A stretch of DNA of 10,568 bases from Acidimicrobiaceae bacterium (GCA_003514205.1 DORQ01000321.1:1-10568), one strand, 5' to 3'; positions 1 through 7,351 are shown, numbered from the stretch's first letter. Notes: a model not told the origin generated them from the sequence alone. Made by a program: numbers and translations.

Positions 1-2913
1 CCGAAGTGTCCAGGTAGCCGAGCCCTCTGAGGCTGGGCCTGCGCTCGCCCCGGTGCCGATGGTCTGGCTGGGCATCGACGGCGAAGAAGCCACGTCGGCG
101 GGCGGACGCGGTTCGAGACGGAGTTCAAATGGTTCTTCGTTTACTCCGAATCTCCAGCGGCCAAGCGCAACCGTGCCTGCATCGAAGAGCTCGGCTCGAT
201 CTCGAGCCAATCGCCGCGCAGTGTCCCGCGCCGTTGTGAGCGCTTGGGACAAGGTCGATGCCCGGCCAGTTTCACCCAGTCTGGTGAGGTCTTCGACGGT
301 GCTTTTCACCTTTCCCACCAAGGGGTCAGTTGCGAAGTAGCCATCCACGGCTGCTCGATCAGCAAGGGTTCCAGCGCGCTGACTCAGCGTCTGGAGGACT
401 CGTCGAGCCGAGGCCTCGATCCGGTCGATTCGCGCGGTTCGTTCGGCCCCCAACGCATCACGGGTGCGGCCGAAGGCACTCGTGAGTTCATCTCGCTTTT
501 GCGCAAGTGCCTCAGCACATTCGGCCACATCGCCATATTGGACCTCAAGCGATTCGAGTTCAGCGAACAGCGTGCTGAGTGCCAGATCGGCATCGGCCGT
601 GGTGGCGACCGACATCAGCGAACCCGTGGCACGCTGGCCTAGCACTGAGAGCGCAGCTTGGAATCCGCCGGCTGACTCCTGCTGTCGGAGCTGACGCAGG
701 CGAACTTCTAGGCCGGCCCGAACCGTGTTTCGGCGAGCCAAGGCGGAAGCCAATTGTGACAGGACCGCGGTCTTGTGGGTGGGGTCTTCAACCTCAAGTC
801 CGCCCACGACCTCAGTCAGCATCACCAAGCGTTGCCCGGACTCATCGATTGACGCACTGAGCACCGACAATTCCTGAGCGGTGGCGGCAGCCGCTCCAGA
901 TCGTTCAGCAGCATCGAACTCCTCGAACTGTGCACTGAGTGCGCCGTCGGTTCCAAGGAACGTGATCGCTCGATTCGCAAGCGCAAGGTAGCTTCCGCGC
1001 ACCTGCTCAACGCACTCCTGAACCTTTGTCTGGTCGACGTAGCGCTGGTCGCCAAGTTCTGAAAGCTCACCGAGCAGTACTCGACCATCAGCGACGAGCC
1101 GGAGGTACGTTGTCGTGTCGCGCACTTCAAGTTGGGCCTCCGCAGCGTAGGCACCGGCAAGCAGTACGTGATCTTGCACAGCAGTGTTTGCATCCCGCTG
1201 AGCGGCGGCAACAGCATTGAACTCGTCGAGCACCGAGCCCGCGGCCCGCCGCAAACTGACAAGCAACTCCGCGATGCCGTGTGCCTCGCCCTGCTGCAGC
1301 CAGCCGTAGGTATCGATGAGTGTTGTGGACCTGGCAACGAGCGCCTCGAATACCTCGTGCAGGAACTCCGGGTGTAATGCGTCAGTCGCCAATGACAGCA
1401 ACTCACCAAGTGCCGCAACGAGCTCCGGATTGCCAATCCTCCCCAGGAAGGAATCGGTGGCAATCTTCGGCTGATACTTCTCAGGAGCACAGAACGGCGA
1501 GGTATACAGCGACAGGGTGTGTACCCGTTGAGGTTCAGGTGCTTGGCGAATCGTCACCATTGCGCCGTCGGAGAAAACCCCGTAGCCATGGGCCACAAGC
1601 GGTGTGGCCATCGTTCGAGTCACGAGGTTGTACGCGCAGAGGAGGTAGTCACCTGTCTTCGGTCGGTGATAGGCGTAGAGGAGATCCTCACCATTCGGGC
1701 TCCGAATGACCGCCTGCAGCTGAAATCCCTGCGCGCCGCCAGCCAGGCTGGTTCCGAGTGTAAAGACCCGGGTTTCACCATTTTGGAGGTGGTAACCGCC
1801 GGGAAACACCACACCTTGAGATGCAGGAAGTTGGTGACAGCCAAATCCGATTGCGTCGACTCGTTGCACCGAACGAGTCAGCCGGTTGAAGATGTAGTGC
1901 CGAAGTGCCTCTCGATACGGATGGATACGAATCAGCTGCACCTCGCCGACATCGGCAATTGCGATGACGAGCTCTCCTACATCTTGGCTCCGCTGTTGCA
2001 CCTCATCGAGGAAGCAGGATCGAGTGCCGTGAACGAGATCTGGAACCTTGAACGAAAGCTTGCCGTCTTCCAGCGCCAACGTCAGGCCATCGAGGAGGCG
2101 CCAATGGGGATCACGCCCCTCGACGAAGTCTTCTCGATCAAGGGTCGCCCACTCCATGTCGTATCTGGGGGTCTCGAGCGCGTCGGACTCCCCAAAGGCG
2201 TCAATGTAGATGGGGAGCTCTCCGGGACGACCTAGACGCCACCGATACACCCGGACGTCCTCGTCATTGCTCCCGACGCTGAACACCATTCGCAGTTGCT
2301 CGCCCGTATTTGCCAGCGAGATCAGCCGGGCATCCGCGTAATAGGTGAACATCTCACCGACATCTCGCACGAACCCGGCGTCACCAATGAAGTACCGCGG
2401 ATCTCCCGCAGCGATTGGGAGCAAATCCCAATCCATGTCGGACTTCGGCACCACCCGGAACAGAGAAAAGGCTTCGGCAGCTGTTCGATGCCCGCTTGTT
2501 GTAGAGGGGAAATGAAACCCAACCAGCAGGAGATCATCGAGTGCAACAGCATCCCTCGGGCTGCAGGTCAGCTCTGTTGCGATCCGCTCCTGCTCGCCCA
2601 GAAGGATCTCTGCGGAGGAAAAGGCTGCAGACCGCGCCTCATTGAGCTGGTTAGAAGCCGCCCTGAGTTCAGTACCAATCTGGCCAAGCCGAGCAATGAG
2701 CAGGTCATATGCGGAGGACGGTGCCTCGCTCCGCGTTTGACCCTCACCGCTCTCACCCGGCTCCGCTGCGACGTCTCTGGATGCGCCGGGGTCATCGGCC
2801 CTGCTGGCAGGATCCTGGGGCACGCCATCAGACGCGTGTTCGCTCGGCGATGCCGCACCATCTCTCGATTGGTGCGGCTCGCTGGGCGTCCGCGGAGAGG
2901 AACCTTCGCTCAC
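1..2913 (-). CDS. Giant 'DNA repair ATPase' family protein (DUF3686 region), N-terminal 971 residues, 3' end outside the window
   Basis: The minus-strand frame stays open for 971 codons and leaves the left edge without a stop, so the C-terminus is missing. I start it at the GTG at 2913, which overlaps the flotillin stop as GTGA, the usual sign of translational coupling. Layout: residues 1-67 are a Ser/Pro/Glu/Asp-rich, probably disordered tail; 68-115 is helical. Residues about 120-480 resemble DUF3686, with landmarks FVEGRDPHW (263-271), GVVFPGGYHLQ (367-377), RSPNGEDLLYAYH (404-416), ATPLVAHGYGVFSDG (436-450) and TSPFC (471-475). Residues 485-920 are long Ala/Glu/Leu-rich helices, likely coiled coil. 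From family knowledge, relatives are about 1600 residues with an AAA+ ATPase near the C-terminus; no Walker motif is visible here, as expected for the N-terminal part. The DNA-repair label is inherited annotation. The flotillin context suggests a membrane-associated ATPase, which is inference. Plus-strand frames opposite it are shadows. Confidence 0.85.
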   Translation of the reverse strand, partial: MSEGSSPRTPSEPHQSRDGAASPSEHASDGVPQDPASRADDPGASRDVAAEPGESGEGQTRSEAPSSAYDLLIARLGQIGTELRAASNQLNEARSAAFSSAEILLGEQERIATELTCSPRDAVALDDLLLVGFHFPSTTSGHRTAAEAFSLFRVVPKSDMDWDLLPIAAGDPRYFIGDAGFVRDVGEMFTYYADARLISLANTGEQLRMVFSVGSNDEDVRVYRWRLGRPGELPIYIDAFGESDALETPRYDMEWATLDREDFVEGRDPHWRLLDGLTLALEDGKLSFKVPDLVHGTRSCFLDEVQQRSQDVGELVIAIADVGEVQLIRIHPYREALRHYIFNRLTRSVQRVDAIGFGCHQLPASQGVVFPGGYHLQNGETRVFTLGTSLAGGAQGFQLQAVIRSPNGEDLLYAYHRPKTGDYLLCAYNLVTRTMATPLVAHGYGVFSDGAMVTIRQAPEPQRVHTLSLYTSPFCAPEKYQPKIATDSFLGRIGNPELVAALGELLSLATDALHPEFLHEVFEALVARSTTLIDTYGWLQQGEAHGIAELLVSLRRAAGSVLDEFNAVAAAQRDANTAVQDHVLLAGAYAAEAQLEVRDTTTYLRLVADGRVLLGELSELGDQRYVDQTKVQECVEQVRGSYLALANRAITFLGTDGALSAQFEEFDAAERSGAAAATAQELSVLSASIDESGQRLVMLTEVVGGLEVEDPTHKTAVLSQLASALARRNTVRAGLEVRLRQLRQQESAGGFQAALSVLGQRATGSLMSVATTADADLALSTLFAELESLEVQYGDVAECAEALAQKRDELTSAFGRTRDALGAERTARIDRIEASARRVLQTLSQRAGTLADRAAVDGYFATDPLVGKVKSTVEDLTRLGETGRASTLSQALTTARDTARRLARDRAELFDAGTVALGRWRFGVNEEPFELRLEPRPPADVASSPSMPSQTIGTGASAGPASEGSATWTLR

Positions 2914-4913
2914 GAGCCAGTGCTAAGAGACCGGAGCGTTAAGCCGTCGATTCCCTTGTCGCCCAGAGTTCCGACGACCTCACGAAGGAGGTCGCCTTCT
3001 GCCCCGCCGACACGATCCGATAACAGAGTGAGGAAGCGGGCCAATGTGAGATCGGCCACGCCACTCGCTCCAAGTCCGCCAAGGGCGCCAGTGAGCGAAG
3101 CAACAAGGTCCTTCTCGCCATTGAGATAGGGCGCAGCAATGGCTTCGGTTGCCTCGCTGGCACCAGCAAAGCCTCCAACCGCCTTTCCAGCGCTGATAGC
3201 ACCCATGATTCGATCCACAAACACATCGGAACCACCGACGATGTCAATATTGGCTGCGGCCAGCGCCTCCCCCATCGCCTTGGCAGTTTCAACCTGCGCA
3301 CCAACACCTGCGAGTCGAACTTCCTTCTCTGCGTCGATGTTCTTGACAGCGAGGTCATATTCTTGGCCGACGCCTTCTAGTAGGCGCATGCTTTCAGCCT
3401 TTTCTGCAAGACCCTTCGCTTCGCCACGAAGTCTCGCCTCAGTGGCCGCCCCTTCGGCTTCACCAGTGATTCGAGTCGCCCCTGCGGTTGCCTCAAGCAC
3501 GCGCACCTCAGCGAGGCCAACCTGCTCGATTGCTTGTGCCTCCGCACGTCGGACCTCAACCTGGGCTAGGCCCTCAGCTGCCGCCTCGGCGCGAACACCG
3601 TCGGCGATGCTCCGCTTGGCGATTGACTCCAACTCAGCGGCGGTCTTTCCCGCTTCGGCCAGCGTCAAACGCTCACGGCTCTTGTGCTGCGCGGCCTTCT
3701 CCCCTGCCTCTGCTTCCTTGATGGTCGTAATCAAGGTGGCCTCAGCCTGTGCGCCAGCTGCGATCACTGCGGCCTCTTTCTGGCGATTGGCCTCCTCGAC
3801 CGCCCGCAGGGTGAGGATTGACTCCTCTTGCTCGGCGACAGTTTTGTCAACAGCGATTCTGGCTTTCGCCAACTCGCCGATCTTGGCCTTTTCTACCTCA
3901 AGGTCTTTCTGAGCCGTTGTTGTTTCAATCTCGCGACTCACGACTTCAAGGCGGCGGGCCTTCTCAATTCGCTCCGTCTCGACTGCAAGGACTCGCTCGC
4001 GGTTCTTGCCCGCAACCTCTACCTCTCGCTGGGTGTTCTCGTTCTGAATTCCAACCTGTTCCTCTGTGGTGAGCCGAGCCTGCTCAGCCTTCAGGCGCTC
4101 CTCGGCTTGGACCTGAACCGTCATTGACTCCTCACGAGCCTGGGTGGTCGCCATCTCCCGTTGCGCACGAAACTCGGCCGCCTTCTCCTGACGGTCCATC
4201 TCGTACATCGCCTGTTGAGTCTCAACATCTTTGGCCTTGATGCGCTTTTGAGCATCACGACTGAACTCATTGGCCAACACCTGTTCACGAGTTGTGATGT
4301 CGGTGATCTTCTTGATGCCTTCGGCGTCGAGCACGTTGGTCGGATCGAGTTGGTTCATAGGTGTTTGCTCGAGGTACTCAATAGCAACGTCGTCCAACAC
4401 GTAGCCGTTCAGATCTTCGCCGATCACTCCAATGACTGATGACCGGAATTCGTCACGCTTGTCATACAGCTCAACGAAATCCATTCGCTTGCCGGCCGTT
4501 TTGAGTGACTCAGCGAACTTCGCTGAGAACAACTCCACGAGCTTGTCGATATTGGACGCGTTGGCGCAGCCGACGAGTTGTGCCACTTTGCGTACATCCT
4601 CGCCAGTCGGGTTCACCCGAACGTAGAAGGAAACTCGGATGTCGGCGCGAATGTTGTCCCGACAGATCAGGCCATCATTGCCTGACTTCTCGATCTCAAT
4701 AACCTTCACGCCAATGTCCATGAGCTCGGCTCGGTGCACCACCGGAACGACCAATGCACCAGTGAAGGTGACGTCGATTGTCTTGGTCTTTGATACGACC
4801 AACGCTTGAGACTGACTGACCTTGCGGTACAGCTTTGTGACCATCATGCCTGAAAGCACTGCAATCACGGCGGCCACAATGGCCACCAGCAGGACTAATC
4901 CCAGTATTTCCAT
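2910..4913 (-). CDS. Flotillin / SPFH-domain protein, YqiK type
   Basis: This 667-residue protein is a bacterial flotillin, a scaffold that oligomerises on the cytoplasmic membrane and organises membrane microdomains. Residues 3-25 form one hydrophobic N-terminal membrane segment. Residues about 28-200 form the SPFH/band-7 domain, with TGALVVPVVHRAELMDIGVK (51-70) and the region around LICRDNIRADIRVSFYVRV (82-100). Residues about 205-520 are a very Glu/Ala/Lys/Arg-rich helix, the flotillin coiled coil. Residues about 540-640 are a Gly/Ala-rich, more hydrophobic flotillin C-terminal region (ANIDIVGGSDVFVDRIMG, 554-571). The length and a hydrophobic N-terminus fit YqiK/FloT-like proteins. The ATG at 4913 is directly preceded by GGGTGAG, a slightly close ribosome binding site. 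The upstream YqiJ-like gene ends 42 bases away and the stop overlaps the downstream GTG, so all three form one operon. The long plus-strand frames opposite it reflect its biased Ala/Glu codons. Confidence 0.95.
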   Translation of the reverse strand: MEILGLVLLVAIVAAVIAVLSGMMVTKLYRKVSQSQALVVSKTKTIDVTFTGALVVPVVHRAELMDIGVKVIEIEKSGNDGLICRDNIRADIRVSFYVRVNPTGEDVRKVAQLVGCANASNIDKLVELFSAKFAESLKTAGKRMDFVELYDKRDEFRSSVIGVIGEDLNGYVLDDVAIEYLEQTPMNQLDPTNVLDAEGIKKITDITTREQVLANEFSRDAQKRIKAKDVETQQAMYEMDRQEKAAEFRAQREMATTQAREESMTVQVQAEERLKAEQARLTTEEQVGIQNENTQREVEVAGKNRERVLAVETERIEKARRLEVVSREIETTTAQKDLEVEKAKIGELAKARIAVDKTVAEQEESILTLRAVEEANRQKEAAVIAAGAQAEATLITTIKEAEAGEKAAQHKSRERLTLAEAGKTAAELESIAKRSIADGVRAEAAAEGLAQVEVRRAEAQAIEQVGLAEVRVLEATAGATRITGEAEGAATEARLRGEAKGLAEKAESMRLLEGVGQEYDLAVKNIDAEKEVRLAGVGAQVETAKAMGEALAAANIDIVGGSDVFVDRIMGAISAGKAVGGFAGASEATEAIAAPYLNGEKDLVASLTGALGGLGASGVADLTLARFLTLLSDRVGGAEGDLLREVVGTLGDKGIDGLTLRSLSTGS

Positions 4914-4955
4914 TTCTCACCCATTTCTTGTTGCTGAGTTCTGGCCCACAGAGGG

Positions 4956-5576
4956 TCAGGTCGGTCGAAGCTCCGAATCGAGCTCCGTGATCCAATAACG
5001 CCCAGTGTTCTCATCGATGGAGAGCACGAGGCCCAGTTCGCCTCGAGAGAATTCCCCGTCCGCTTCCACTCTGATGAGCGATCCTTTCGTCGGCCCTGAA
5101 ATAACTTCGGCATCTCCAAACCCGTGATGAGGAATTGGAGCGCGAACCTTGCAGATCGAACCGACCGTGTCTGAGTTGGAGGGAGCCGTCTCAGTATTCA
5201 AGAGGCGGCCTAACGGCTTGCCGACAGAACGGACGAGGAAGTAGCCCATCAGCACCCCGCCGAGCACACCGACAGCAATCGTCCCCGAGGCAACAACGGC
5301 TGTCACCGTGAGAGATCGGCTGACGGCCACAGCGAGCATCGACAGCGCCCAAGCCGGGAATGAGAACAACATGAGCCCAATCGATGTTGGAAGGCCTCCG
5401 GGATGCAGCAACGAAGGACCTGCATCACCATCTTCGCCGGAATCGCCCTCGTCACCATCATCGCCGGGAAGCACGAGCGAGATAGCGGTCCACAGGACTG
5501 AGAACACGAGCATGCCAGTAAATGGCAGCACTGCCGGGTGGGCGATCAACTCTTGGAATCCAACCAGCGAACTCAT
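4956..5576 (-). CDS. YqiJ/NfeD-like membrane protein with C-terminal OB-fold-like region
   Basis: A 206-residue membrane protein. I chose the ATG at 5576 because AGGTGA lies seven bases upstream; the frame can be extended 27 codons, but that part is non-hydrophobic and has no ribosome binding site. Hydrophobic segments lie at about 16-37, 62-86 and 91-116. The loop between the first and second (38-51) is a striking acidic Gly/Asp/Glu tract. Residues about 128-206 are soluble and beta-rich (SICKVRAPIPHHGFGDAEVI, then SLIRVEAD, then GRYWITELDSEL). This agrees with the OB-fold domain of YqiJ/NfeD-family partners. NfeD-type proteins are classic genomic partners of SPFH proteins, and here the gene sits just upstream of the flotillin. 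It probably anchors or regulates the flotillin assembly. The family call rests mostly on topology and context, because the sequence motifs are weak. Confidence 0.8.
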   Translation of the reverse strand: MSSLVGFQELIAHPAVLPFTGMLVFSVLWTAISLVLPGDDGDEGDSGEDGDAGPSLLHPGGLPTSIGLMLFSFPAWALSMLAVAVSRSLTVTAVVASGTIAVGVLGGVLMGYFLVRSVGKPLGRLLNTETAPSNSDTVGSICKVRAPIPHHGFGDAEVISGPTKGSLIRVEADGEFSRGELGLVLSIDENTGRYWITELDSELRPT

Positions 5577-5708
5577 CGCCGCATCACCTAGTCGCTCACA
5601 TTGGTAGGGATATGGAGCGCGTGTACGAACGATACCGAGCAAATGAAGATTCTGCACGGGGTATCTCGAAGAAGCCTCACAGCTTCCTCACCGAAGTAGC
5701 TTGACAGT
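5577..5708. promoter_or_regulatory. Divergent intergenic region between the YqiJ-flotillin-ATPase operon and the cupin gene
   Basis: These 132 bases separate two divergent start codons, so by arrangement they should hold the promoters of both units. I could not fix either one. The best plus-strand pair is TTGGTA (5601-5606) and TACGAA (5624-5629) with a 17-base spacer, which is a poor match. The TTGACA at 5701-5706 lies almost on the cupin start codon and has no -10 at the right distance, so it is not the cupin promoter. A short 5-bp inverted repeat (GAAGC/GCTTC, 5671-5686) is too weak to interpret. Confidence 0.4.
5584..5589 (-). promoter_or_regulatory. Ribosome binding site deciding the start of the YqiJ-like gene
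   Basis: AGGTGA on the minus strand sits seven bases before the ATG at 5576. It supports the 206-residue start over the longer in-frame possibility beginning near 5657, which has no comparable site. Confidence 0.7.
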
Positions 5709-6065
5709 GTGATTGCTCAGTCGCTTGCCCTCCTCACTGAAGACGTCGAACTGTTCGAGGAACCCCTCGACCCCTCCCAGGTGATCGCCGGGACGCCAAC
5801 TGTCAGCAGTCGCGTCCTCGACGAGTCGTCGGACGGAACCGTGGTTCGTGGCATCTGGCGAATCACTCCGGGAGTGGTCACCGACACTGAGGCCGATGAG
5901 ATCTTTGTAGTGATCTCAGGCTCAGCGACTGTTGAGGTTGAGGGCGGGGCCACACTGCAGCTCCGACCCGGAAGCATTGGGCTACTCGCTCAGGGTGACC
6001 GGACGGTCTGGACTGTGCACGAGACCCTTACCAAGGTGTTCCAGTTCAATCATCAAGCGAAATAG
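5709..6065 (+). CDS. Small cupin protein, ureidoglycine-aminohydrolase-like (DUF861 / Cupin_3) fold
   Basis: A 118-residue single-domain cupin and the only plus-strand gene. It starts at a GTG at 5709; the ribosome binding site is weak. The pattern GIW (48-50), [20 protein letters not shown] (61-80), [21 protein letters not shown] (85-105) follows the DUF861 consensus: a Gly-x-Trp strand, an acidic residue plus 'E..vvisG' strand pair, a 'PGsig.l..Gd' turn and a closing 'W.v.E' strand. The HxH metal ligands of classical cupin motif 1 are absent, with Glu and Asp (61-64) in their place. Catalysis cannot be asserted, and such proteins are often unassigned. It converges on recA and overlaps its end by 20 bases. 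There is no functional link to its neighbours that I can see. Confidence 0.85.
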   Translation: MIAQSLALLTEDVELFEEPLDPSQVIAGTPTVSSRVLDESSDGTVVRGIWRITPGVVTDTEADEIFVVISGSATVEVEGGATLQLRPGSIGLLAQGDRTVWTVHETLTKVFQFNHQAK

Positions 6066-7095
6066 GCAGATCGTCGACGAGACTCAGTTCGATCGGTTGG
6101 TCATCCTCGTCAACACCGATGCCCATATGGGCACGGACCTTCTCTGAAACTTCCACCATAATCTCGGGATTCTCGGAGAGGTACGCCTTGGCATTCTCCC
6201 GGCCTTGGCCAAGTTGCTCGCCTTCATAGGTGTACCAAGCACCTGCCTTCTTCACGAAGCCCATCTCGACTCCGATATCGAGCAAGGAACCTTCGCGGCT
6301 GATTCCCTTGCCATACATGATGTCGAACTCAGCCTGGCGAAACGGTGGTGCAACCTTGTTCTTGACGACCTTTACACGAGTTCGGTTGCCGACGATCTCG
6401 ACACCGTCTTTGATCTGTTCGATTCGGCGAATGTCGAGGCGGACCGAGGAGTAGAACTTGAGCGCACGACCGCCGGGCGTGGTTTCCGGCGAGCCAAACA
6501 TGACTCCGATCTTTTCGCGCAACTGGTTGATGAAGATGCAGATCGTGTCTGTCTTGTTGAGGTTGGCCGTGAGCTTTCGCAGTGCCTGCGACATCAGCCG
6601 AGCCTGCAAACCAACATGAGTATCTCCCATGTCGCCCTCGATCTCCGCTCGAGGAGTCAACGCTGCCACAGAGTCGATGACAACGACATCAAGTGCGCCA
6701 GAGCGGACCAACATGTCGGTGATCTCAAGAGCCTGTTCCCCCGTATCTGGCTGGGAAATGAGCAGTTGATCAACATCGACGCCGATCTTCGCGGCATAGA
6801 TCGGATCCATTGCATGCTCGGCATCGATATAGGCACACCGACCACCATTTCGCTGTGCCTCAGCAACGACATGCATTGCCAAGGTGGACTTGCCAGAGGA
6901 TTCTGGACCGTAGATCTCGACGACCCGACCTTTGGGAAGCCCACCAACGCCGAGGGCGATATCGAGTGCGATCGCTCCGGTGGAGATCGACTCGATCTTC
7001 ATCGAACCTTTCTCACCCATCCGCATAACGGACCCTTTGCCGAACTGCTTCTCAATTTGGGCGAGGGCCCCCTCAAGCGCTTTGTCCTTATCCAT
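6046..7095 (-). CDS. recA: RecA recombinase
   Basis: A 349-residue, full-length RecA with no intein. It is the DNA-dependent ATPase that forms filaments on single-stranded DNA, drives strand exchange and triggers LexA self-cleavage in the SOS response. Visible features: N-terminal helix with [20 protein letters not shown] (5-24), Walker [10 protein letters not shown] (63-71), catalytic Glu in DAEHA (91-95), Walker B VVVID (137-141), loop 1 region around EIEGDMGD (151-158), [14 protein letters not shown] (188-201) with the conserved Gln, loop 2 [18 protein letters not shown] (204-221), and an acidic C-terminal tail ending in SLDD. I chose the ATG at 7095 because it has AAGGGA seven bases upstream and matches the family's usual N-terminus; the frame remains open for about 70 more codons upstream. 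It is preceded by a LexA-controlled promoter and a long leader. recX, the usual actinobacterial downstream partner, is not next to it. Confidence 0.99.
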   Translation of the reverse strand: MDKDKALEGALAQIEKQFGKGSVMRMGEKGSMKIESISTGAIALDIALGVGGLPKGRVVEIYGPESSGKSTLAMHVVAEAQRNGGRCAYIDAEHAMDPIYAAKIGVDVDQLLISQPDTGEQALEITDMLVRSGALDVVVIDSVAALTPRAEIEGDMGDTHVGLQARLMSQALRKLTANLNKTDTICIFINQLREKIGVMFGSPETTPGGRALKFYSSVRLDIRRIEQIKDGVEIVGNRTRVKVVKNKVAPPFRQAEFDIMYGKGISREGSLLDIGVEMGFVKKAGAWYTYEGEQLGQGRENAKAYLSENPEIMVEVSEKVRAHMGIGVDEDDQPIELSLVDDLPISLDD

Positions 7096-7102
7096 GACCG
7101 AT

Positions 7103-7108
7103 TCCCTT
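7103..7108 (-). promoter_or_regulatory. recA ribosome binding site
   Basis: AAGGGA on the minus strand lies seven bases before the ATG at 7095. It decides the recA start, because the reading frame is open well upstream of it. Confidence 0.75.
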
Positions 7109-7185
7109 CTGGAGAATGTAAGGCTGCTCCTCGCAGCGAGTGACTGAGGCTCAGAACACAACTGGACCGCAGTAGATGACTGAAG

Positions 7186-7199
7186 ATCAATGTATTGAT
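7186..7199. repeat. Short palindrome in the recA leader
   Basis: ATCAAT-GT-ATTGAT has perfect six-base arms and a two-base centre. It stands out as AT-rich in the leader, about 90 bases before the recA start. It could be a regulator site or part of a second, weaker promoter: the minus strand reads TACATT in its middle, but no convincing -35 is present. It could also be chance. Confidence 0.35.
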
Positions 7200-7276
7200 G
7201 ACCACTGACACTGAAGCCAAGGCCCTTCCCAAGCCTGCGCTTCATCCGAGGATGATGCTCACTTGCGAATGACATG

Positions 7277-7305
7277 ACTGTAGTAGCGAACAGCTGTTCG
7301 AACAA
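7277..7305 (-). promoter_or_regulatory. recA promoter (-35 TTGTTC, 17-base spacer, -10 TACAGT)
   Basis: On the minus strand TTGTTC (7305-7300) is followed after exactly 17 bases by TACAGT (7282-7277), a four-of-six match to the -10 consensus. The LexA box fills the spacer, the expected place for an SOS repressor site. Transcription would start near 7270, giving a leader of roughly 175 bases. The hexamers are moderate matches, so the call leans on their spacing around the operator. Confidence 0.6.
7287..7300. promoter_or_regulatory. LexA (SOS) box upstream of recA
   Basis: CGAACAGCTGTTCG is a perfect 14-bp palindrome of the form CGAAC-N4-GTTCG, the LexA operator of Gram-positive bacteria and actinobacteria. 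It lies within the proposed recA promoter, so LexA binding would block RNA polymerase and RecA would be induced by DNA damage. The assignment follows from established operator consensus and the target gene. Confidence 0.9.
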
Positions 7306-7320
7306 GGACCCTCAGCATAT

Positions 7321-7351
7321 TCCGGTCACGAACGTCAGGATGTGGACCGGA
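7321..7351. repeat. Inverted repeat between the LLM gene and the recA promoter
   Basis: TCCGGTC (7321-7327) and GACCGGA (7345-7351) are perfect seven-base arms around a 17-base loop, about 36 bases beyond the LLM stop codon. It could be a weak transcript-end hairpin for the cinA-LLM unit or an operator. No T-run follows on the minus strand, so it is not a canonical intrinsic terminator. The rest of the 292-base spacer (7096-7387) holds only the recA control elements listed separately. Confidence 0.35.

Noticed and set aside
822..1490. 222-codon minus-strand open frame, Arg/Ser/Cys-rich
   Set aside because: It is an alternative frame inside the giant ATPase gene; its composition is typical of an out-of-frame reading.
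1519..3129. Two plus-strand open frames of 238 and 277 codons (1519-2235 and 2296-3129)
   Set aside because: They lie opposite the continuous 971-codon minus-strand frame with its DUF3686-like motifs, and their translations look random.
3139..3912. 257-codon plus-strand Ala/Ser/Arg-rich open frame opposite flotillin
   Set aside because: It is a complement of the Ala/Glu-rich coiled coil of flotillin, low in complexity and without any domain pattern.
5522..5704. 60-codon plus-strand open frame ending just before the cupin gene
   Set aside because: It overlaps the start of the YqiJ-like gene on the other strand, has no ribosome binding site and shows no recognisable protein pattern.
5701..5706. 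TTGACA as a -35 element for the cupin gene
   Set aside because: It ends two bases before the cupin start codon and has no -10 at 16-18 bases downstream.
6187..7095. Possible intein in RecA
   Set aside because: The 349-residue protein is collinear with normal RecA through Walker A, Walker B and loop 2, with no insertion.
6205..7143. 312-codon plus-strand open frame opposite recA
   Set aside because: It mirrors recA codon for codon on the opposite strand. Its protein has no family resemblance, and recA is unmistakable on the minus strand.
7096..7305. Upstream in-frame extension of recA by up to 70 codons
   Set aside because: It would begin inside the LexA operator and promoter. The ATG at 7245 lacks a ribosome binding site, and the extension has no counterpart in RecA proteins, whereas the ATG at 7095 has a good site.
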